64,000 nucleotides of DNA from positions 62,001 to 126,000 of the forward strand of contig JAFQIA010000027.1 of assembly GCA_017397725.1 (NCBI GenBank), read 5' to 3'. This DNA comes from Clostridia bacterium (GTDB taxonomy: Bacteria; Bacillota; Clostridia; Monoglobales; Monoglobaceae). The notes beneath the pieces are model-generated. The model worked only from the letters and a program-made list of their open reading frames with translations. It was not told the origin of the DNA and searched no databases. Shown one piece after another: positions 1-8,752 of the stretch; within the stretch, counting starts at the first letter, position 1, and every line of letters starts with the position of its first letter. The position numbers and the translations under genes were made by a program.

Positions 1-45
1 GATAATATCACGGTAATTTGTATCCGATTCATACAGGAGGGATAA
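1..45 (+). CDS. 3' end of a PP2C-type Ser/Thr phosphatase (partial)
   Basis: The first 14 codons of the window read DNITVICIRFIQEG and then a TAA stop at 43-45. The DNITV motif is the typical C-terminal metal-binding signature of PP2C phosphatases of the Stp/PrpC type. The stop lies 2 nt before the prkC start, and the prkC Shine-Dalgarno is inside this coding end. The stp-prkC gene pair is conserved in Firmicutes, where the phosphatase reverses the kinase. Only the tail is present, so the call rests on this motif and on position. Confidence 0.7.
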   Translation, partial: DNITVICIRFIQEG

Positions 46-47
46 AG

Positions 48-1742
48 ATGAACTTGGTTGGCAAACGATTGGCAGGCCGTTATGAAATACAAGAAGAAAT
101 CGGCAAAGGCGGTATGGCACAGGTCTACAAGGCTTGGTGCAACCTCTTAAATCGCTATGTGGCGATTAAGGTGCTGAAAGAAGAATTTAAAGATGACAAG
201 GAATTTGTGCATCGTTTTAATGTGGAGGCGCAGGCGGCTGCCCGCATCTCCAATCCTCACGTGGTTTCTATCTATGATGTAGGCTATGAAAACGGACTTT
301 ATTACATTGTGATGGAGTATGTAGAGGGAATTACCTTAAAAGAATACATCGCCGAAAAAGGCAAGCTCTCCTGGCGGGAGGCGGTAAGCTACGCATCTCA
401 GATTTGTGAGGGGCTGGAGGCAGCACATAAGAATCAGGTCATTCATCGTGATATCAAACCCCAGAATATTATTATGGCACCGGACGGCACCTTAAAGGTG
501 ACCGATTTCGGCATTGCCAGAGCCACCAACGGACAGGCAACCGTGACCATGGCAAACACCGCCATCGGGACGGTGCATTACCTGTCACCGGAACAGGCAC
601 GGGGCGGCTATACCGATGCCAGAACCGATATTTATTCCATGGGTGTGGTTCTTTATGAAATGCTGACCGGCAAGCTTCCCTTCACCGATGACAGTCCTGT
701 GGCGGTAGCGATTAAGCATATTCAGGAGGCACCGGCGCCCATCAAGGAGTTTGCGCCGGCGGTTCCCGATTCGGTTGCCAAGGTGACCATGAAGGCAATG
801 GCAAAGAATCCGGAGGAGCGCTACGCAACAGCCGGAGCATTTGTAAAGGATTTGCGTCAGGTGCTCATTGACCCCAACGGAGAATTCAGTGTATCAGATT
901 TCTATGGAACACCCAAGAAAGAAGATATGGATACCACACTCCAGATGAAAAAGGTGGATGATACCACCATCGAAGAGTATGCGCAAAAAATTGATCAGGA
1001 AGTGGAGGAGAAGAAGCTGAGAGAGATTAACGAAAAACGCGATATGCGTGCAGAAAAGAAAAAAGAACAAAAGGTTACCTTGCTGGCAGTATTGTCTGCA
1101 GTATTGGTGGTTGCCCTTTTGTGGATGGCGTTCTCCTCGTTGACCGGTGGCGTTGGCCTTTTTGGCGGAACCGAGAAAATCGACATTCCTGCTCTTTTGG
1201 ATATGGAATTGAAAGCTGCACAGGAACAATACAAAGACCAATTCAGCATTGTTCGCCGTTCTGAGACCCAGAGTGATAAGCCGGTTGGCGTGATTCTGGA
1301 ACAGACTCCTCAGGCAGGCGACAAGGTGAACAAGCGGGAAGATATTGTGATTTATGTGGTAGTCAGCGCAGGGAATGAGGTTATCACCCTCAATGACTAT
1401 GTTGGCAAACACCGTGACGAGGCAAGAACTGCGTTGATTGATGCGGGTTATCAGGTAAACATCATTGAAAAGTTCAGCGATTCTGAGGAAAAGGATAAGG
1501 TCCTTGCCCAAGAGCCTGCAGCTGGTGGTACTGTTGCCAAGGGTGGCTTGGTAACCCTGTATATCAGCAAGGGTTCGGAAACTGCGGAACCCACGGCATC
1601 TGCAACCGCATCGGCTGAACCGACCGCAACCGCAACGGCATCGGCAGAGCCTACTGCAACTACAACCGCAACCAAGCCTCCGGTGCAGACTGCACCCAAC
1701 GGCGACGGCGGAAATGGCGGCGCGCCCACCATCGGCGACTGA
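48..1742 (+). CDS. prkC: PASTA-domain Ser/Thr protein kinase PrkC
   Basis: A 564-residue membrane-anchored eukaryote-type kinase that senses cell-wall fragments and phosphorylates targets in growth, wall synthesis and spore germination. The kinase domain shows the glycine loop GKGGMAQVY (about 19-27), the AIK lysine, HRDIKPQN and DFG. A single TM helix lies near residues 342-367. Two PASTA repeats follow outside the cell; B. subtilis PrkC has three. The C-terminus is a low-complexity Ala/Thr/Glu/Pro tail (about 520-550) of near-repeats of SAEPTAT. The start at 48 is chosen over the longer frame because AGGAGG sits 6-11 nt upstream. rsgA follows after 1 nt, so the genes are probably cotranscribed. 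Confidence 0.95.
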   Translation: MNLVGKRLAGRYEIQEEIGKGGMAQVYKAWCNLLNRYVAIKVLKEEFKDDKEFVHRFNVEAQAAARISNPHVVSIYDVGYENGLYYIVMEYVEGITLKEYIAEKGKLSWREAVSYASQICEGLEAAHKNQVIHRDIKPQNIIMAPDGTLKVTDFGIARATNGQATVTMANTAIGTVHYLSPEQARGGYTDARTDIYSMGVVLYEMLTGKLPFTDDSPVAVAIKHIQEAPAPIKEFAPAVPDSVAKVTMKAMAKNPEERYATAGAFVKDLRQVLIDPNGEFSVSDFYGTPKKEDMDTTLQMKKVDDTTIEEYAQKIDQEVEEKKLREINEKRDMRAEKKKEQKVTLLAVLSAVLVVALLWMAFSSLTGGVGLFGGTEKIDIPALLDMELKAAQEQYKDQFSIVRRSETQSDKPVGVILEQTPQAGDKVNKREDIVIYVVVSAGNEVITLNDYVGKHRDEARTALIDAGYQVNIIEKFSDSEEKDKVLAQEPAAGGTVAKGGLVTLYISKGSETAEPTASATASAEPTATATASAEPTATTTATKPPVQTAPNGDGGNGGAPTIGD

Positions 1743-1743
1743 T

Positions 1744-2619
1744 ATGGGGAATTATCAAGGAAGAATTATCAAAGGAATCGGCGGTTTCTACTATGTAGAT
1801 ACCGCCGACGGCATCTTTGAATGCCGTGCAAGGGGGATTTTCCGCAAGGAAAAGGTGACCCCGCTTGTGGGGGATGTGGTTCGGATTTCGGTGGATGAAA
1901 GTTCCAAAACCGGAGCGGTGGAGGAAATTTTTCCTCGCAACAATGTGTTGCTTCGCCCGCCGGTTGCCAATGTAACCCAGATGGCGGTGGTGGTGGCAAC
2001 TGCCAATCCCAGACCCAATCTGTTTTTGCTGGACAAGCTGATTGCCTCGGCAGAATACGCAGAGATTCACCCCCTGATTTGTTGGAATAAATCTGATCTG
2101 GAATCCGGTGAGGAACTTGTAGAACTCTATGAAAAGGCAGGCTTTGATGTGCTTTTGTTGAGTGCCCAAACCGGACAGGCGGTAGAGGAATTAAAAGCAA
2201 AACTCAAAGATCAGGTTACGGTATTTGCAGGCAATTCCGGTGTGGGAAAATCCAGCCTGCTCAACTGCATTTTCGGGGAAGAGGCTTTTGCCACCGGTGA
2301 TGTGAGTCAGCGGGTGGAGCGGGGCAAACACACCACCCGCCATAGCGAACTCAAGGCACTTCCCTTTGGCGGGTATATCATTGATACCCCCGGCTTTGGC
2401 TCTTTTGACATTTCCCTTTTGGAACCCGAAAATGTGGCAGAGCTTTTTCGGGAGTTCAGGGATTATACTGACGGCTGTCGGTTTCGGGATTGCAGTCATA
2501 CGGTAGAGCAAGGATGTCGGGTTTTGGAGGCAGTCAAGGACGGAACGATTGCACCATCCCGTCACGAGAACTTTTGTGCGCTGGTACAGGAGATTCGGGA
2601 TACAAACAAAAGAAAGTGA
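1744..2619 (+). CDS. rsgA: Ribosome small-subunit-dependent GTPase RsgA
   Basis: A 291-residue circularly permuted GTPase that helps late maturation of the 30S subunit. The N-terminal OB fold is followed by the G motifs in permuted order: NKSD (about 113), then P-loop GNSGVGKSS (about 166), then DTPGF. The C-terminal zinc knuckle CRFRDCSHTVEQGC carries the expected three Cys and one His. The ATG at 1744 is 1 nt after the prkC stop, so translation is probably coupled; a longer in-frame start lies inside prkC and has no supporting site. The order stp-prkC-rsgA-rpe-thiN is the classic Firmicutes arrangement. Confidence 0.96.
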   Translation: MGNYQGRIIKGIGGFYYVDTADGIFECRARGIFRKEKVTPLVGDVVRISVDESSKTGAVEEIFPRNNVLLRPPVANVTQMAVVVATANPRPNLFLLDKLIASAEYAEIHPLICWNKSDLESGEELVELYEKAGFDVLLLSAQTGQAVEELKAKLKDQVTVFAGNSGVGKSSLLNCIFGEEAFATGDVSQRVERGKHTTRHSELKALPFGGYIIDTPGFGSFDISLLEPENVAELFREFRDYTDGCRFRDCSHTVEQGCRVLEAVKDGTIAPSRHENFCALVQEIRDTNKRK

Positions 2620-2630
2620 AGGTGGAAACA

Positions 2631-3305
2631 ATGGGAATCAAACTGGCACCGTCGATTCTGGCGGCGGATATTACCAAACTGGGCGATGAGGTCAGACGGG
2701 TAGAGGAGGCAGGCGCAGAGTGGTTGCATCTGGATATGATGGACGGACACTTTGTGCCCAATTTGAGTTTTTCCCCTCAAGTGGTCAAGGCGTTGCGCCC
2801 CCAGAGTAAGATGTTCTTTGACGTGCATCTGATGCTTAGTGAACCGGAAAAATACATCGATGCCTTTGCCAAAGCAGGGGCGGATTTGATTACCATTCAT
2901 TTGGAATCGGCAGAGGACCGCGACGGGGTTCTGGCTTTGGCAGAGCAGATTCACTCTCATAAGATTCCGGCGGGAATCTCTATCAAACCCAAAACGCCGG
3001 TAGAGGACTTAACAGGCTTGCTCTCTGCCTTTGAATTGGTTTTGGTGATGAGTGTCGAGCCGGGCTTTGGCGGACAGTCCTACATCCCCGAAACCACCGA
3101 AAAGATTGCAAAATTAAAGGAACTGATCAACCAAGAAAATCCGGAGATTTTGATTGAAGTAGATGGCGGCATCACCGCCGATAACATCGCATTGCCGGTT
3201 TCTGCCGGTGCGGATGTGCTGGTGGCAGGCTCCTCGGTATTCGGTGCCAAGAATCCGGCAGATGCCATTGCGGTATTGCGGCAAAACGCCACCAAAGGAC
3301 GGTGA
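2631..3305 (+). CDS. rpe: Ribulose-phosphate 3-epimerase
   Basis: A 224-residue TIM-barrel enzyme that interconverts ribulose 5-phosphate and xylulose 5-phosphate in the pentose phosphate pathway. Family motifs are visible: LAPSILAAD at the N-terminus, LDMMDGHFVPN (metal and catalytic Asp/His), MSVEPGFGGQ and EVDGGI. The start at 2631 is preceded by AAGGTGG; the upstream extension of the frame overlaps rsgA and has no homology. It lies 11 nt after rsgA and 4 nt before thiN. Confidence 0.96.
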   Translation: MGIKLAPSILAADITKLGDEVRRVEEAGAEWLHLDMMDGHFVPNLSFSPQVVKALRPQSKMFFDVHLMLSEPEKYIDAFAKAGADLITIHLESAEDRDGVLALAEQIHSHKIPAGISIKPKTPVEDLTGLLSAFELVLVMSVEPGFGGQSYIPETTEKIAKLKELINQENPEILIEVDGGITADNIALPVSAGADVLVAGSSVFGAKNPADAIAVLRQNATKGR

Positions 3306-3309
3306 CAAT

Positions 3310-3942
3310 ATGAAGTCTGCAGTGATTTTTTGCAGCGGTGAACTGGATGACGATACCTTGTTCCGTCCCCAAAAACGGGAGGATTGGTTGGTGGTCTGTG
3401 CCGATGGCGGATATCACCACGCAGCGCGGCTGGGGATTCTGCCCGATATGATTATCGGCGATTGCGATTCTGCAAACCATCCCTATCCCAAAGAGATTCC
3501 TCATCAGATTTATCCCTCCCAAAAGGATGATACCGATGCTCAGCTTTGTCTTGACTGGGCGATAGAACAAGGCTGCAAAGAGGTTGTGATTCTGGGCGGT
3601 CTGGGCGGCAGACTGGACCACGAATTTTCCAATTACGGCTTGTTGCTCTATGGCCTGAAAAAGGGTGTCAAGGTGCGGCTAAAAAATAAGCAAAACGAAA
3701 TCTGGATGGAGGATAAACCCTTTTCTGTCAAAGGGGAGGATGGCTATATTTCCTTTTTCCCCTACGGTGGGGAGGTGGAGGGGTTTTCTGTCAAAGGACT
3801 CAAGTATGAGCTTTCCCCTACCACTTTGACCGGTGACAGGTCGCTGACCGCCTGCAACGAATTTGTTTCAGGCAAAACCGGAGAAATTTCGTTTGAGCGC
3901 GGGTACGTGTTGGTGATGCGCTCACAGGATAAAAAAGAATAA
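3310..3942 (+). CDS. thiN: Thiamine diphosphokinase
   Basis: A 210-residue enzyme that transfers pyrophosphate from ATP to thiamine, giving the active cofactor TPP. Recognisable motifs are ADGGYHHAARLGILPD, IIGDCDS, the acidic SQKDDTDAQLC loop and GRLDHEFSN. It is the last gene of the prkC-rsgA-rpe-thiN run, starting 4 nt after rpe, and ends just before a strong hairpin at 3945-3994. TPP is the cofactor of transketolase, which uses the product of Rpe, though the linkage is probably historical rather than functional. Confidence 0.93.
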   Translation: MKSAVIFCSGELDDDTLFRPQKREDWLVVCADGGYHHAARLGILPDMIIGDCDSANHPYPKEIPHQIYPSQKDDTDAQLCLDWAIEQGCKEVVILGGLGGRLDHEFSNYGLLLYGLKKGVKVRLKNKQNEIWMEDKPFSVKGEDGYISFFPYGGEVEGFSVKGLKYELSPTTLTGDRSLTACNEFVSGKTGEISFERGYVLVMRSQDKKE

Positions 3943-3944
3943 AC

Positions 3945-3994
3945 AAAGACCCTCCTGCATAGAATCTAAGAGATTGGATATGCAGGAGGTCTTT
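3945..3994 (+). promoter_or_regulatory. Hairpin that pairs with the ylmC Shine-Dalgarno; possible terminator
   Basis: A 16-bp stem (arms 3945-3961 and 3979-3994, one bulged C) with a 17-nt loop. The right arm contains the AGGAGG that serves the ATG at 3997, and it is followed by a short T-run. The structure could end thiN transcripts, and in read-through RNA it would hide the ribosome binding site of the next gene. Confidence 0.6.
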
Positions 3995-3996
3995 TT

Positions 3997-4245
3997 ATGA
4001 CTTATACATTCAGCGAGCTGAAGAACAAAGAGGTCATCCATGTGGGTGACGGGGAGCGGCTTGGCTTTGTTTCGGATATGGAGATTGACACCGTCACCGG
4101 TAGAGTGCTTTCTATCAGCGTGCCGGGAACCTATCGAATTTTGGGACTGATCGGCAAGGAACCGGATCGCAGAATCCCTTGGGAACATATCAAAAAAATC
4201 GGTGATGATTTGGTGATTGTCGAGAACCTACACAAAATGCCCTAG
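3997..4245 (+). CDS. PRC-barrel protein, YlmC/YmxH family
   Basis: An 82-residue protein made of one PRC-barrel domain, containing VIHVGDGERLGFVSDMEID and ending with the IPWEHIKKIGDDLVIV pattern typical of the YlmC/YmxH sporulation-associated family. The molecular role is not established. The ATG at 3997 has AGGAGG 7 nt upstream, but that site is in the arm of a stable hairpin, so translation may depend on RNA folding. The stop overlaps a terminator at 4234-4257. Confidence 0.85.
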   Translation: MTYTFSELKNKEVIHVGDGERLGFVSDMEIDTVTGRVLSISVPGTYRILGLIGKEPDRRIPWEHIKKIGDDLVIVENLHKMP

Positions 4246-4257
4246 GGGCATTTTTTT
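4234..4257 (+). terminator. Intrinsic terminator after the YlmC-family gene
   Basis: Stem AAAATGCCC/GGGCATTTT with a 3-nt loop, then seven T. It overlaps the stop codon of the gene. Confidence 0.85.
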
Positions 4258-4274
4258 CTTTTTCAAAAAAAGTA

Positions 4275-4303
4275 TTGACAAAATAGAAAGAGTGTGCTAT
4301 AAG
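4275..4303 (+). promoter_or_regulatory. SigA-type promoter of the gntR-ABC operon
   Basis: TTGACA (4275-4280), 17-nt spacer, TATAAG (4298-4303). Confidence 0.8.
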
Positions 4304-4304
4304 T

Positions 4305-4323
4305 GTATTAAGACAAGTAATAC
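4305..4323 (+). promoter_or_regulatory. Probable operator of the GntR regulator
   Basis: The palindrome GTATTA-N7-TAATAC sits directly downstream of the -10 box, around the expected transcription start. YtrA-type GntR proteins bind such spaced inverted repeats in their own promoters, so negative autoregulation is likely. Confidence 0.6.
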
Positions 4324-4345
4324 AGTCAAGAGGAGAGGTGATACC

Positions 4346-4726
4346 ATGATCAAGCTGGATTATAAAAGTGACAAGCCCATCCACGAGCAGATTGCGCAGG
4401 GAATGAAAGAACTGGTAATTTGCGGCGCTTTGGTGAAAGATGAGCAACTGCCCTCGGTGCGGGATTTGGCGGTGAGTCTGACGGTGAATCCCAACACGGT
4501 GCAGCGGGCGTATAAGGATTTGGAGGCAGAGGGCATCATCTATACCATTCGGGGCAAGGGGAATTTCGTGGCGTCTGTTCCTCAGGCGGACAGGCGAACG
4601 CTGGACACTCTTTACGGGGTGTTGGAGCAGACGGTGAAAGAGCTTTTGTTCTATGGGGAAGAGAAACAAAGTCTTGAAAATGTGTTGCATCGGGTTTTTG
4701 AGGAAGGAGTGAAGGAGAATGATTAA
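4346..4726 (+). CDS. GntR-family transcriptional regulator, YtrA subfamily
   Basis: A 126-residue regulator with an N-terminal winged helix (PIHEQIAQGMKELV, then LPSVRDLA, VNPNTVQRAYKDLE and IRGKGNFV) and a short C-terminal helical tail. The small size and the linked ABC transporter define the YtrA subfamily, whose members repress their own exporter operon and are often induced by cell-wall antibiotics. The start at 4346 follows AGGAGAGGTG. The gene overlaps the ABC ATPase by 8 nt. The effector is unknown. Confidence 0.92.
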   Translation: MIKLDYKSDKPIHEQIAQGMKELVICGALVKDEQLPSVRDLAVSLTVNPNTVQRAYKDLEAEGIIYTIRGKGNFVASVPQADRRTLDTLYGVLEQTVKELLFYGEEKQSLENVLHRVFEEGVKEND

Positions 4727-5618
4727 GGCAAGAGGAATCGTAAAAAAGTTTGACGGATTTTCTGCTCTTGACGGATTTGAGATGACCGTACCCAAGGGGA
4801 GTATTTACGGATTGATAGGCCCCAACGGTGCCGGCAAGACCACCATCATCAACCATTTGATGGGAGTGTTAAAACAGGATTCTGGCACGGTGGAGATTGA
4901 CGGACAGCCGGTCTGGGAGAATGCAGAACTGAAACAGCGGGTGCTCTGCATCAACGATGCGTGGTATTTTTATCCCAGCTTTACTGCAGGAGAGATGGCA
5001 AAGCTGTATGAGAGTATGTATCCCAATTTCAATCGGGAGCGGTATGAGGCGTTGGGCAAGCTGTTACATATTGAGGAGAAGCGGCAGATTCGCAGACTTT
5101 CTAAGGGAATGAAAAAACAGGTGGCGTTTCGGTTGGTGCTCTCTTGTATGCCCCAGGTCTTGATTCTGGACGAGCCGCTGGACGGGTTGGACCCCGTGAT
5201 GCGGAAACAGATTATGAACATTATTATTTCGGATGTGGCAGAGCGGCAGATGACGGTGCTGGTGTCCTCGCACAACCTGAGAGAGCTGGAGGACATCTGT
5301 GACCATGTGGGAATGATTCACAAGGGAAAAATGGTGATGGAAAAACCGCTTTGTGACCTGAAAGGCAATATCCAAAAGGTACAGGTGGCATTTCAGGATG
5401 AATTCCCTGAGGAGTTAAAGGCAATGCTGAATATTCTGCATCTTTCCAAAACAGGGTCCATATACACCGCTATTATTAAGGGTGATGCAGAAACCATCGC
5501 CAAGGATATTGCGGCATACCAGCCGATGATTTTTGACAAGGTAAGCCTTACCTTGGAAGAAGTATTTATCTATGAGTTGGGAGGTTTGGGTTATGACTTT
5601 GCGCACATCATTGTTTAA
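4719..5618 (+). CDS. ABC transporter ATP-binding protein
   Basis: A 299-residue ATPase. Walker A is GPNGAGKTT (about 34), the signature is the variant LSKGMKKQ, and Walker B with the D-loop is LILDEPLDGLD. The C-terminal 80 residues are the accessory domain often seen in BcrA/YtrB-type exporters. It overlaps gntR by 8 nt upstream and the permease by 26 nt downstream, so the three form one operon. The substrate cannot be read from the sequence. Confidence 0.93.
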   Translation: MIKARGIVKKFDGFSALDGFEMTVPKGSIYGLIGPNGAGKTTIINHLMGVLKQDSGTVEIDGQPVWENAELKQRVLCINDAWYFYPSFTAGEMAKLYESMYPNFNRERYEALGKLLHIEEKRQIRRLSKGMKKQVAFRLVLSCMPQVLILDEPLDGLDPVMRKQIMNIIISDVAERQMTVLVSSHNLRELEDICDHVGMIHKGKMVMEKPLCDLKGNIQKVQVAFQDEFPEELKAMLNILHLSKTGSIYTAIIKGDAETIAKDIAAYQPMIFDKVSLTLEEVFIYELGGLGYDFAHIIV

Positions 5619-7686
5619 TTGGGGAATCTACAAAAGCACCCTCAAGCGATTCCGCTGGGGAGGGTTCCTGTATTTTGTTGCCTTGTTCTTCTGTGTGCCA
5701 TTCATTCTTTTGGTACAGGATGCAGAACGCTTGGTGGTACGTTATACCGAGTTGCGAGATATTACGTCGGTGATTCTTTTGAGCAATTATCGGGTGTTCC
5801 CCACCCTGCTTGCCCTTGTGGTGCCAACGGTTGCGGCGGTGTTGATATTTAACAACATCCATTCGGCAAAGCAGAGCATCTTTGTTCACGGATTGCCGGT
5901 AACCCGAAAAGCCAACTATCTGTCAAGTATCTTGGCAGGCTTTACCCTGATGGCTTTGCCGGTGGTTCTCAACGGGTTGATTCTGCTGGTGATGAGCTTT
6001 GGCAGTTACAGTGCGGTGATTGCGTCCTGGGATGTATTTTATTGGATAGGAATCCAGTTGTATATCCTTTTTGTGATGTTCTCCATCGCAAGTTTTACGG
6101 CATTCCTGACCGGAAATGCGGCGGCACATATCGGGATTAACATTCTGGTTCATATCCTGCCGATGTTGATGGCATTGACCATTGTGCTGATTTGCGACAT
6201 CTTTCTTTATGGGTTTATCCAATCGGGGAATTTTATCGCTGAGCAAATGCTAGAATATACCCCCCTTGTGTGGATGTTTACAGAAGGAATCGGAAATATA
6301 AAGTTGCTTGGTCAAGCGGTGTCTTGGATGTATATGGTAGGCGCCTTGGTAGTGTATTGGCTGGGATATCTGCTTTACAAGCACCGCAAGGTGGAAACCT
6401 GCGGCGATGTGGCAGCGTTTCGGTGCTTTAAGCCCATCTTGAAATACACAGTTACCACGGCGGCAGCGGTGGCGATATTTGGAATTCTGACTGGAATGGA
6501 TTTTGGGGCGGTTGCAGTCTTTACAGGAACTGCGGTGGTGACTGCCATTGTTTATTTTGCCTGTGAAATGCTGATGAACAAAACCTTTAAGGTGTTTGGC
6601 TCTTACAAGGGCTATTGTGGGTTTGCAGTTTGCGTGGCGGCAATCATTGCCTTTTGTGCCTATACCAGTATGTTTGGTTACGAAACCAAAATCCCCGAAA
6701 CTGCAGAAATCGAAAGTGCCACGGTTTGCACCACTTGGGGGTATGATATGCCTCTCACCGAGGACCAAGGTGCCATCGAAACCACACGGGACATCCATCA
6801 GGAATTGATTCAGGATATTCCGGTAGTAGATGAAAACCCGGACAATCATTTTCTCAGGGTTTCCTATATCCTGAAAAACGGCAAGGAACTCCATCGCCGT
6901 TATCGGGTTTCCCAAGAGGTTCTGGACTATGCTTTGGGACGGATGTATGCCTATCCCGACTATAAGATGAAGGTGACCGGCTTTGATAATCTCAATGTTG
7001 AAAACGCAACCAATCTGATGCTTGGGGTATATATGCCAAGCTATAACTACAACATTGCGGTCAATGATGAAGCGGCAGAATTGCTTGCTGCGGCGAAGAA
7101 GGATGTAGAGGAGCTTTCTTATCGAGATTTGGAAGCGGACCATATGATGAACATTAGAATCAATGTTCATTGCACCGCAGAGGAAAATGAGCAGCTAAAG
7201 CTGTTCCGCAGAATGGGCGAGGAGAAAGAAGTAAGCCCCTATGTAGTAAAATCCTTTGAACTGGATATTACCCCTGCCTTTGCAAATACCTACCAATTCT
7301 TGCGGGAAAAGGGGTATTACGAGGAAATCATTTCCCAAGCCTCCAAGGGTCTTTGGATTTGCAAAAAACCCATTACCAGAGAAGAGGTCAAGGATGAGGA
7401 CGATCTGCCCAAGGGAGAAATTTATTCCTACAAAGGACAGACTGGTGAGTTCTATGAATTCAGAGTCAGCATCTCCGATTGCGTGGAGATTCAAAACGCA
7501 GATGCCCGCAGGCTGATTGAAGAAGAAGTCCGGACTGCGGTTCATCGGAATACTCCCATAGGCGAGAGCTACTTTATCTTTAACCGGTCCAGAGATGTGG
7601 GGGATGTGATTGCCTTTGGTAGTAAGGTGATGTCCTTTACCAAAGAAGAAATGCCCGACTATCTGCTGAAATATTTAGAAGAATAA
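5593..7686 (+). CDS. ABC-2 type transporter permease with large C-terminal extracytoplasmic domain
   Basis: A 697-residue membrane protein. Roughly the first 370 residues carry about ten hydrophobic segments in ABC-2 style. The remaining 320 residues are hydrophilic and presumably lie outside the cell. The ATG at 5593 is preceded by GGGAGG and lies inside the end of the ATPase gene. The large soluble region resembles the sensor-like extensions of YtrE/F and BcrB relatives, but I do not recognise a named domain in it. Cargo unknown; with the YtrA-type regulator, a cell-envelope stress exporter is plausible. Confidence 0.85.
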   Translation: MTLRTSLFNWGIYKSTLKRFRWGGFLYFVALFFCVPFILLVQDAERLVVRYTELRDITSVILLSNYRVFPTLLALVVPTVAAVLIFNNIHSAKQSIFVHGLPVTRKANYLSSILAGFTLMALPVVLNGLILLVMSFGSYSAVIASWDVFYWIGIQLYILFVMFSIASFTAFLTGNAAAHIGINILVHILPMLMALTIVLICDIFLYGFIQSGNFIAEQMLEYTPLVWMFTEGIGNIKLLGQAVSWMYMVGALVVYWLGYLLYKHRKVETCGDVAAFRCFKPILKYTVTTAAAVAIFGILTGMDFGAVAVFTGTAVVTAIVYFACEMLMNKTFKVFGSYKGYCGFAVCVAAIIAFCAYTSMFGYETKIPETAEIESATVCTTWGYDMPLTEDQGAIETTRDIHQELIQDIPVVDENPDNHFLRVSYILKNGKELHRRYRVSQEVLDYALGRMYAYPDYKMKVTGFDNLNVENATNLMLGVYMPSYNYNIAVNDEAAELLAAAKKDVEELSYRDLEADHMMNIRINVHCTAEENEQLKLFRRMGEEKEVSPYVVKSFELDITPAFANTYQFLREKGYYEEIISQASKGLWICKKPITREEVKDEDDLPKGEIYSYKGQTGEFYEFRVSISDCVEIQNADARRLIEEEVRTAVHRNTPIGESYFIFNRSRDVGDVIAFGSKVMSFTKEEMPDYLLKYLEE

Positions 7687-7720
7687 AAAAATCCCGTAGC
7701 CGCTTGGCTACGGGATTTTT
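7686..7720. terminator. Bidirectional terminator
   Basis: A 15-bp perfect stem (AAAAATCCCGTAGCC and its complement) with a GCTT loop, serving the permease on the plus strand and the coiled-coil gene on the minus strand. Confidence 0.9.
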
Positions 7721-7728
7721 GCTCTTTC

Positions 7729-8232
7729 TTATTCAGCGTCCTGTGCGGGGGCAGGCATTTCCTGCTCAAAGCCCTCGTGCAGAGTGCTGCGGTTGTTGCG
7801 AACGATGGCAACACATTGCTCCATCTCTTTCATGGTTCCCAGAACAACCTTTTCTACAGTTTCCAACAGATTGTCGGAATAGTTGTACGCAGATTCTACG
7901 ATTTGTGCCTTTTCAGCAAGTGCACGCTCAACAATCTGCTGACCCTGTGCGATTGCCTTTTTGGTAATCTCGTTTTCATCTACCATAGAAACAGCTTTCT
8001 TTTCCATAGTAGCAACGATTTCGTTGGCTTCTGCCTGTGCTTCCTGCAGAATCCGCTGACGCTCCTCCTTGATCCATTTTGCCTGCTTCAAATCTTCGGG
8101 AAGCTTCAACTTCAGTTCTTGAAGAATATCAAGCAATTCGTCTCTTTCCAGAATACAACGTCCGGAAAAGGGGACAGACGCACCTTTGTCAATAATATCT
8201 TCCAACTCATCCAATAATTCTAAAGCATCCAT
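7729..8232 (-). CDS. Coiled-coil protein of unknown function, DivIVA/V-ATPase-H-like
   Basis: A 167-residue soluble protein. Residues 1-60 are acidic (MDALELLDELEDIIDKG). Residues 60-140 form a long Ala/Glu/Lys/Gln-rich helix of coiled-coil type. No catalytic motif or signal peptide is visible. It is the last gene of the rsmD-coaD run, 41 nt after coaD, with AGGAGG before the ATG. Similar proteins follow coaD in many Clostridia and are often annotated only as ATPase-like; the function is unknown. Confidence 0.75.
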   Translation of the reverse strand: MDALELLDELEDIIDKGASVPFSGRCILERDELLDILQELKLKLPEDLKQAKWIKEERQRILQEAQAEANEIVATMEKKAVSMVDENEITKKAIAQGQQIVERALAEKAQIVESAYNYSDNLLETVEKVVLGTMKEMEQCVAIVRNNRSTLHEGFEQEMPAPAQDAE

Positions 8233-8273
8233 GTTAAGTACCTCCTAAAAATAATGTAATATAGTAACGCGGA

Positions 8274-8747
8274 TTAAAACCGCTTATTTATAACAGGAAT
8301 CAAAGCTTCCGGAACCAGTCCGTCCAAAGATCCGCCATACTTCGCAACTTCTTTGACGATACTGGAGCTTAAGAACATATAGTCCTTTCCGCTGGGGATA
8401 AACAAAGTTTCAATCTCCGGATACAGAGTGTGGTTGGTCAGCGCCATCTGAAACTCATATTCAAAGTCCGATACCGCCCGAATCCCTTTGACAATGACGG
8501 TGGAATCCACCTTTTTCAAAAAGTCAACCAAAAGACCGGAGAAGGCGTAAACCTCCACATTGTCAAGTCCGGCAACGGCAGTTTTCAAAAGCTCCACCCG
8601 TTCCTCTGCGGTAAAGAGTGGTGTTTTGTTGCTGTTGTCCAGCACCGCTACAATCAGCTTGTCCGCAAGCTTGGCGGCTCTCATAATGATGTCCAGATGT
8701 CCGTTGGTGCAAGGGTCAAAACTGCCCGGATATACAAGTGTTTTCAT
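8274..8747 (-). CDS. coaD: Pantetheine-phosphate adenylyltransferase
   Basis: A 157-residue nucleotidyltransferase that makes dephospho-CoA from 4'-phosphopantetheine and ATP, the penultimate step of CoA synthesis. Motifs: [14 protein letters not shown] with the T/HxGH-type NGH signature, [18 protein letters not shown] and the late SSSIVKE. The ATG at 8747 is preferred over the upstream GTG at 8756 because AAAGGTG lies 5-11 nt upstream of it. It starts 5 nt after rsmD, the usual Firmicutes neighbour. Confidence 0.96.
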   Translation of the reverse strand: MKTLVYPGSFDPCTNGHLDIIMRAAKLADKLIVAVLDNSNKTPLFTAEERVELLKTAVAGLDNVEVYAFSGLLVDFLKKVDSTVIVKGIRAVSDFEYEFQMALTNHTLYPEIETLFIPSGKDYMFLSSSIVKEVAKYGGSLDGLVPEALIPVINKRF

Positions 8748-8752
8748 GGTTT

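Noticed and set aside
1560..1680. Repeat array near the end of prkC
   Set aside because: It encodes the Ala/Thr/Glu/Pro low-complexity tail in frame; ordinary coding repeat.
6250..7170. 306-codon open frame on the minus strand opposite the ABC permease
   Set aside because: Shadow frame rich in His and Ile, no start site, no family match.
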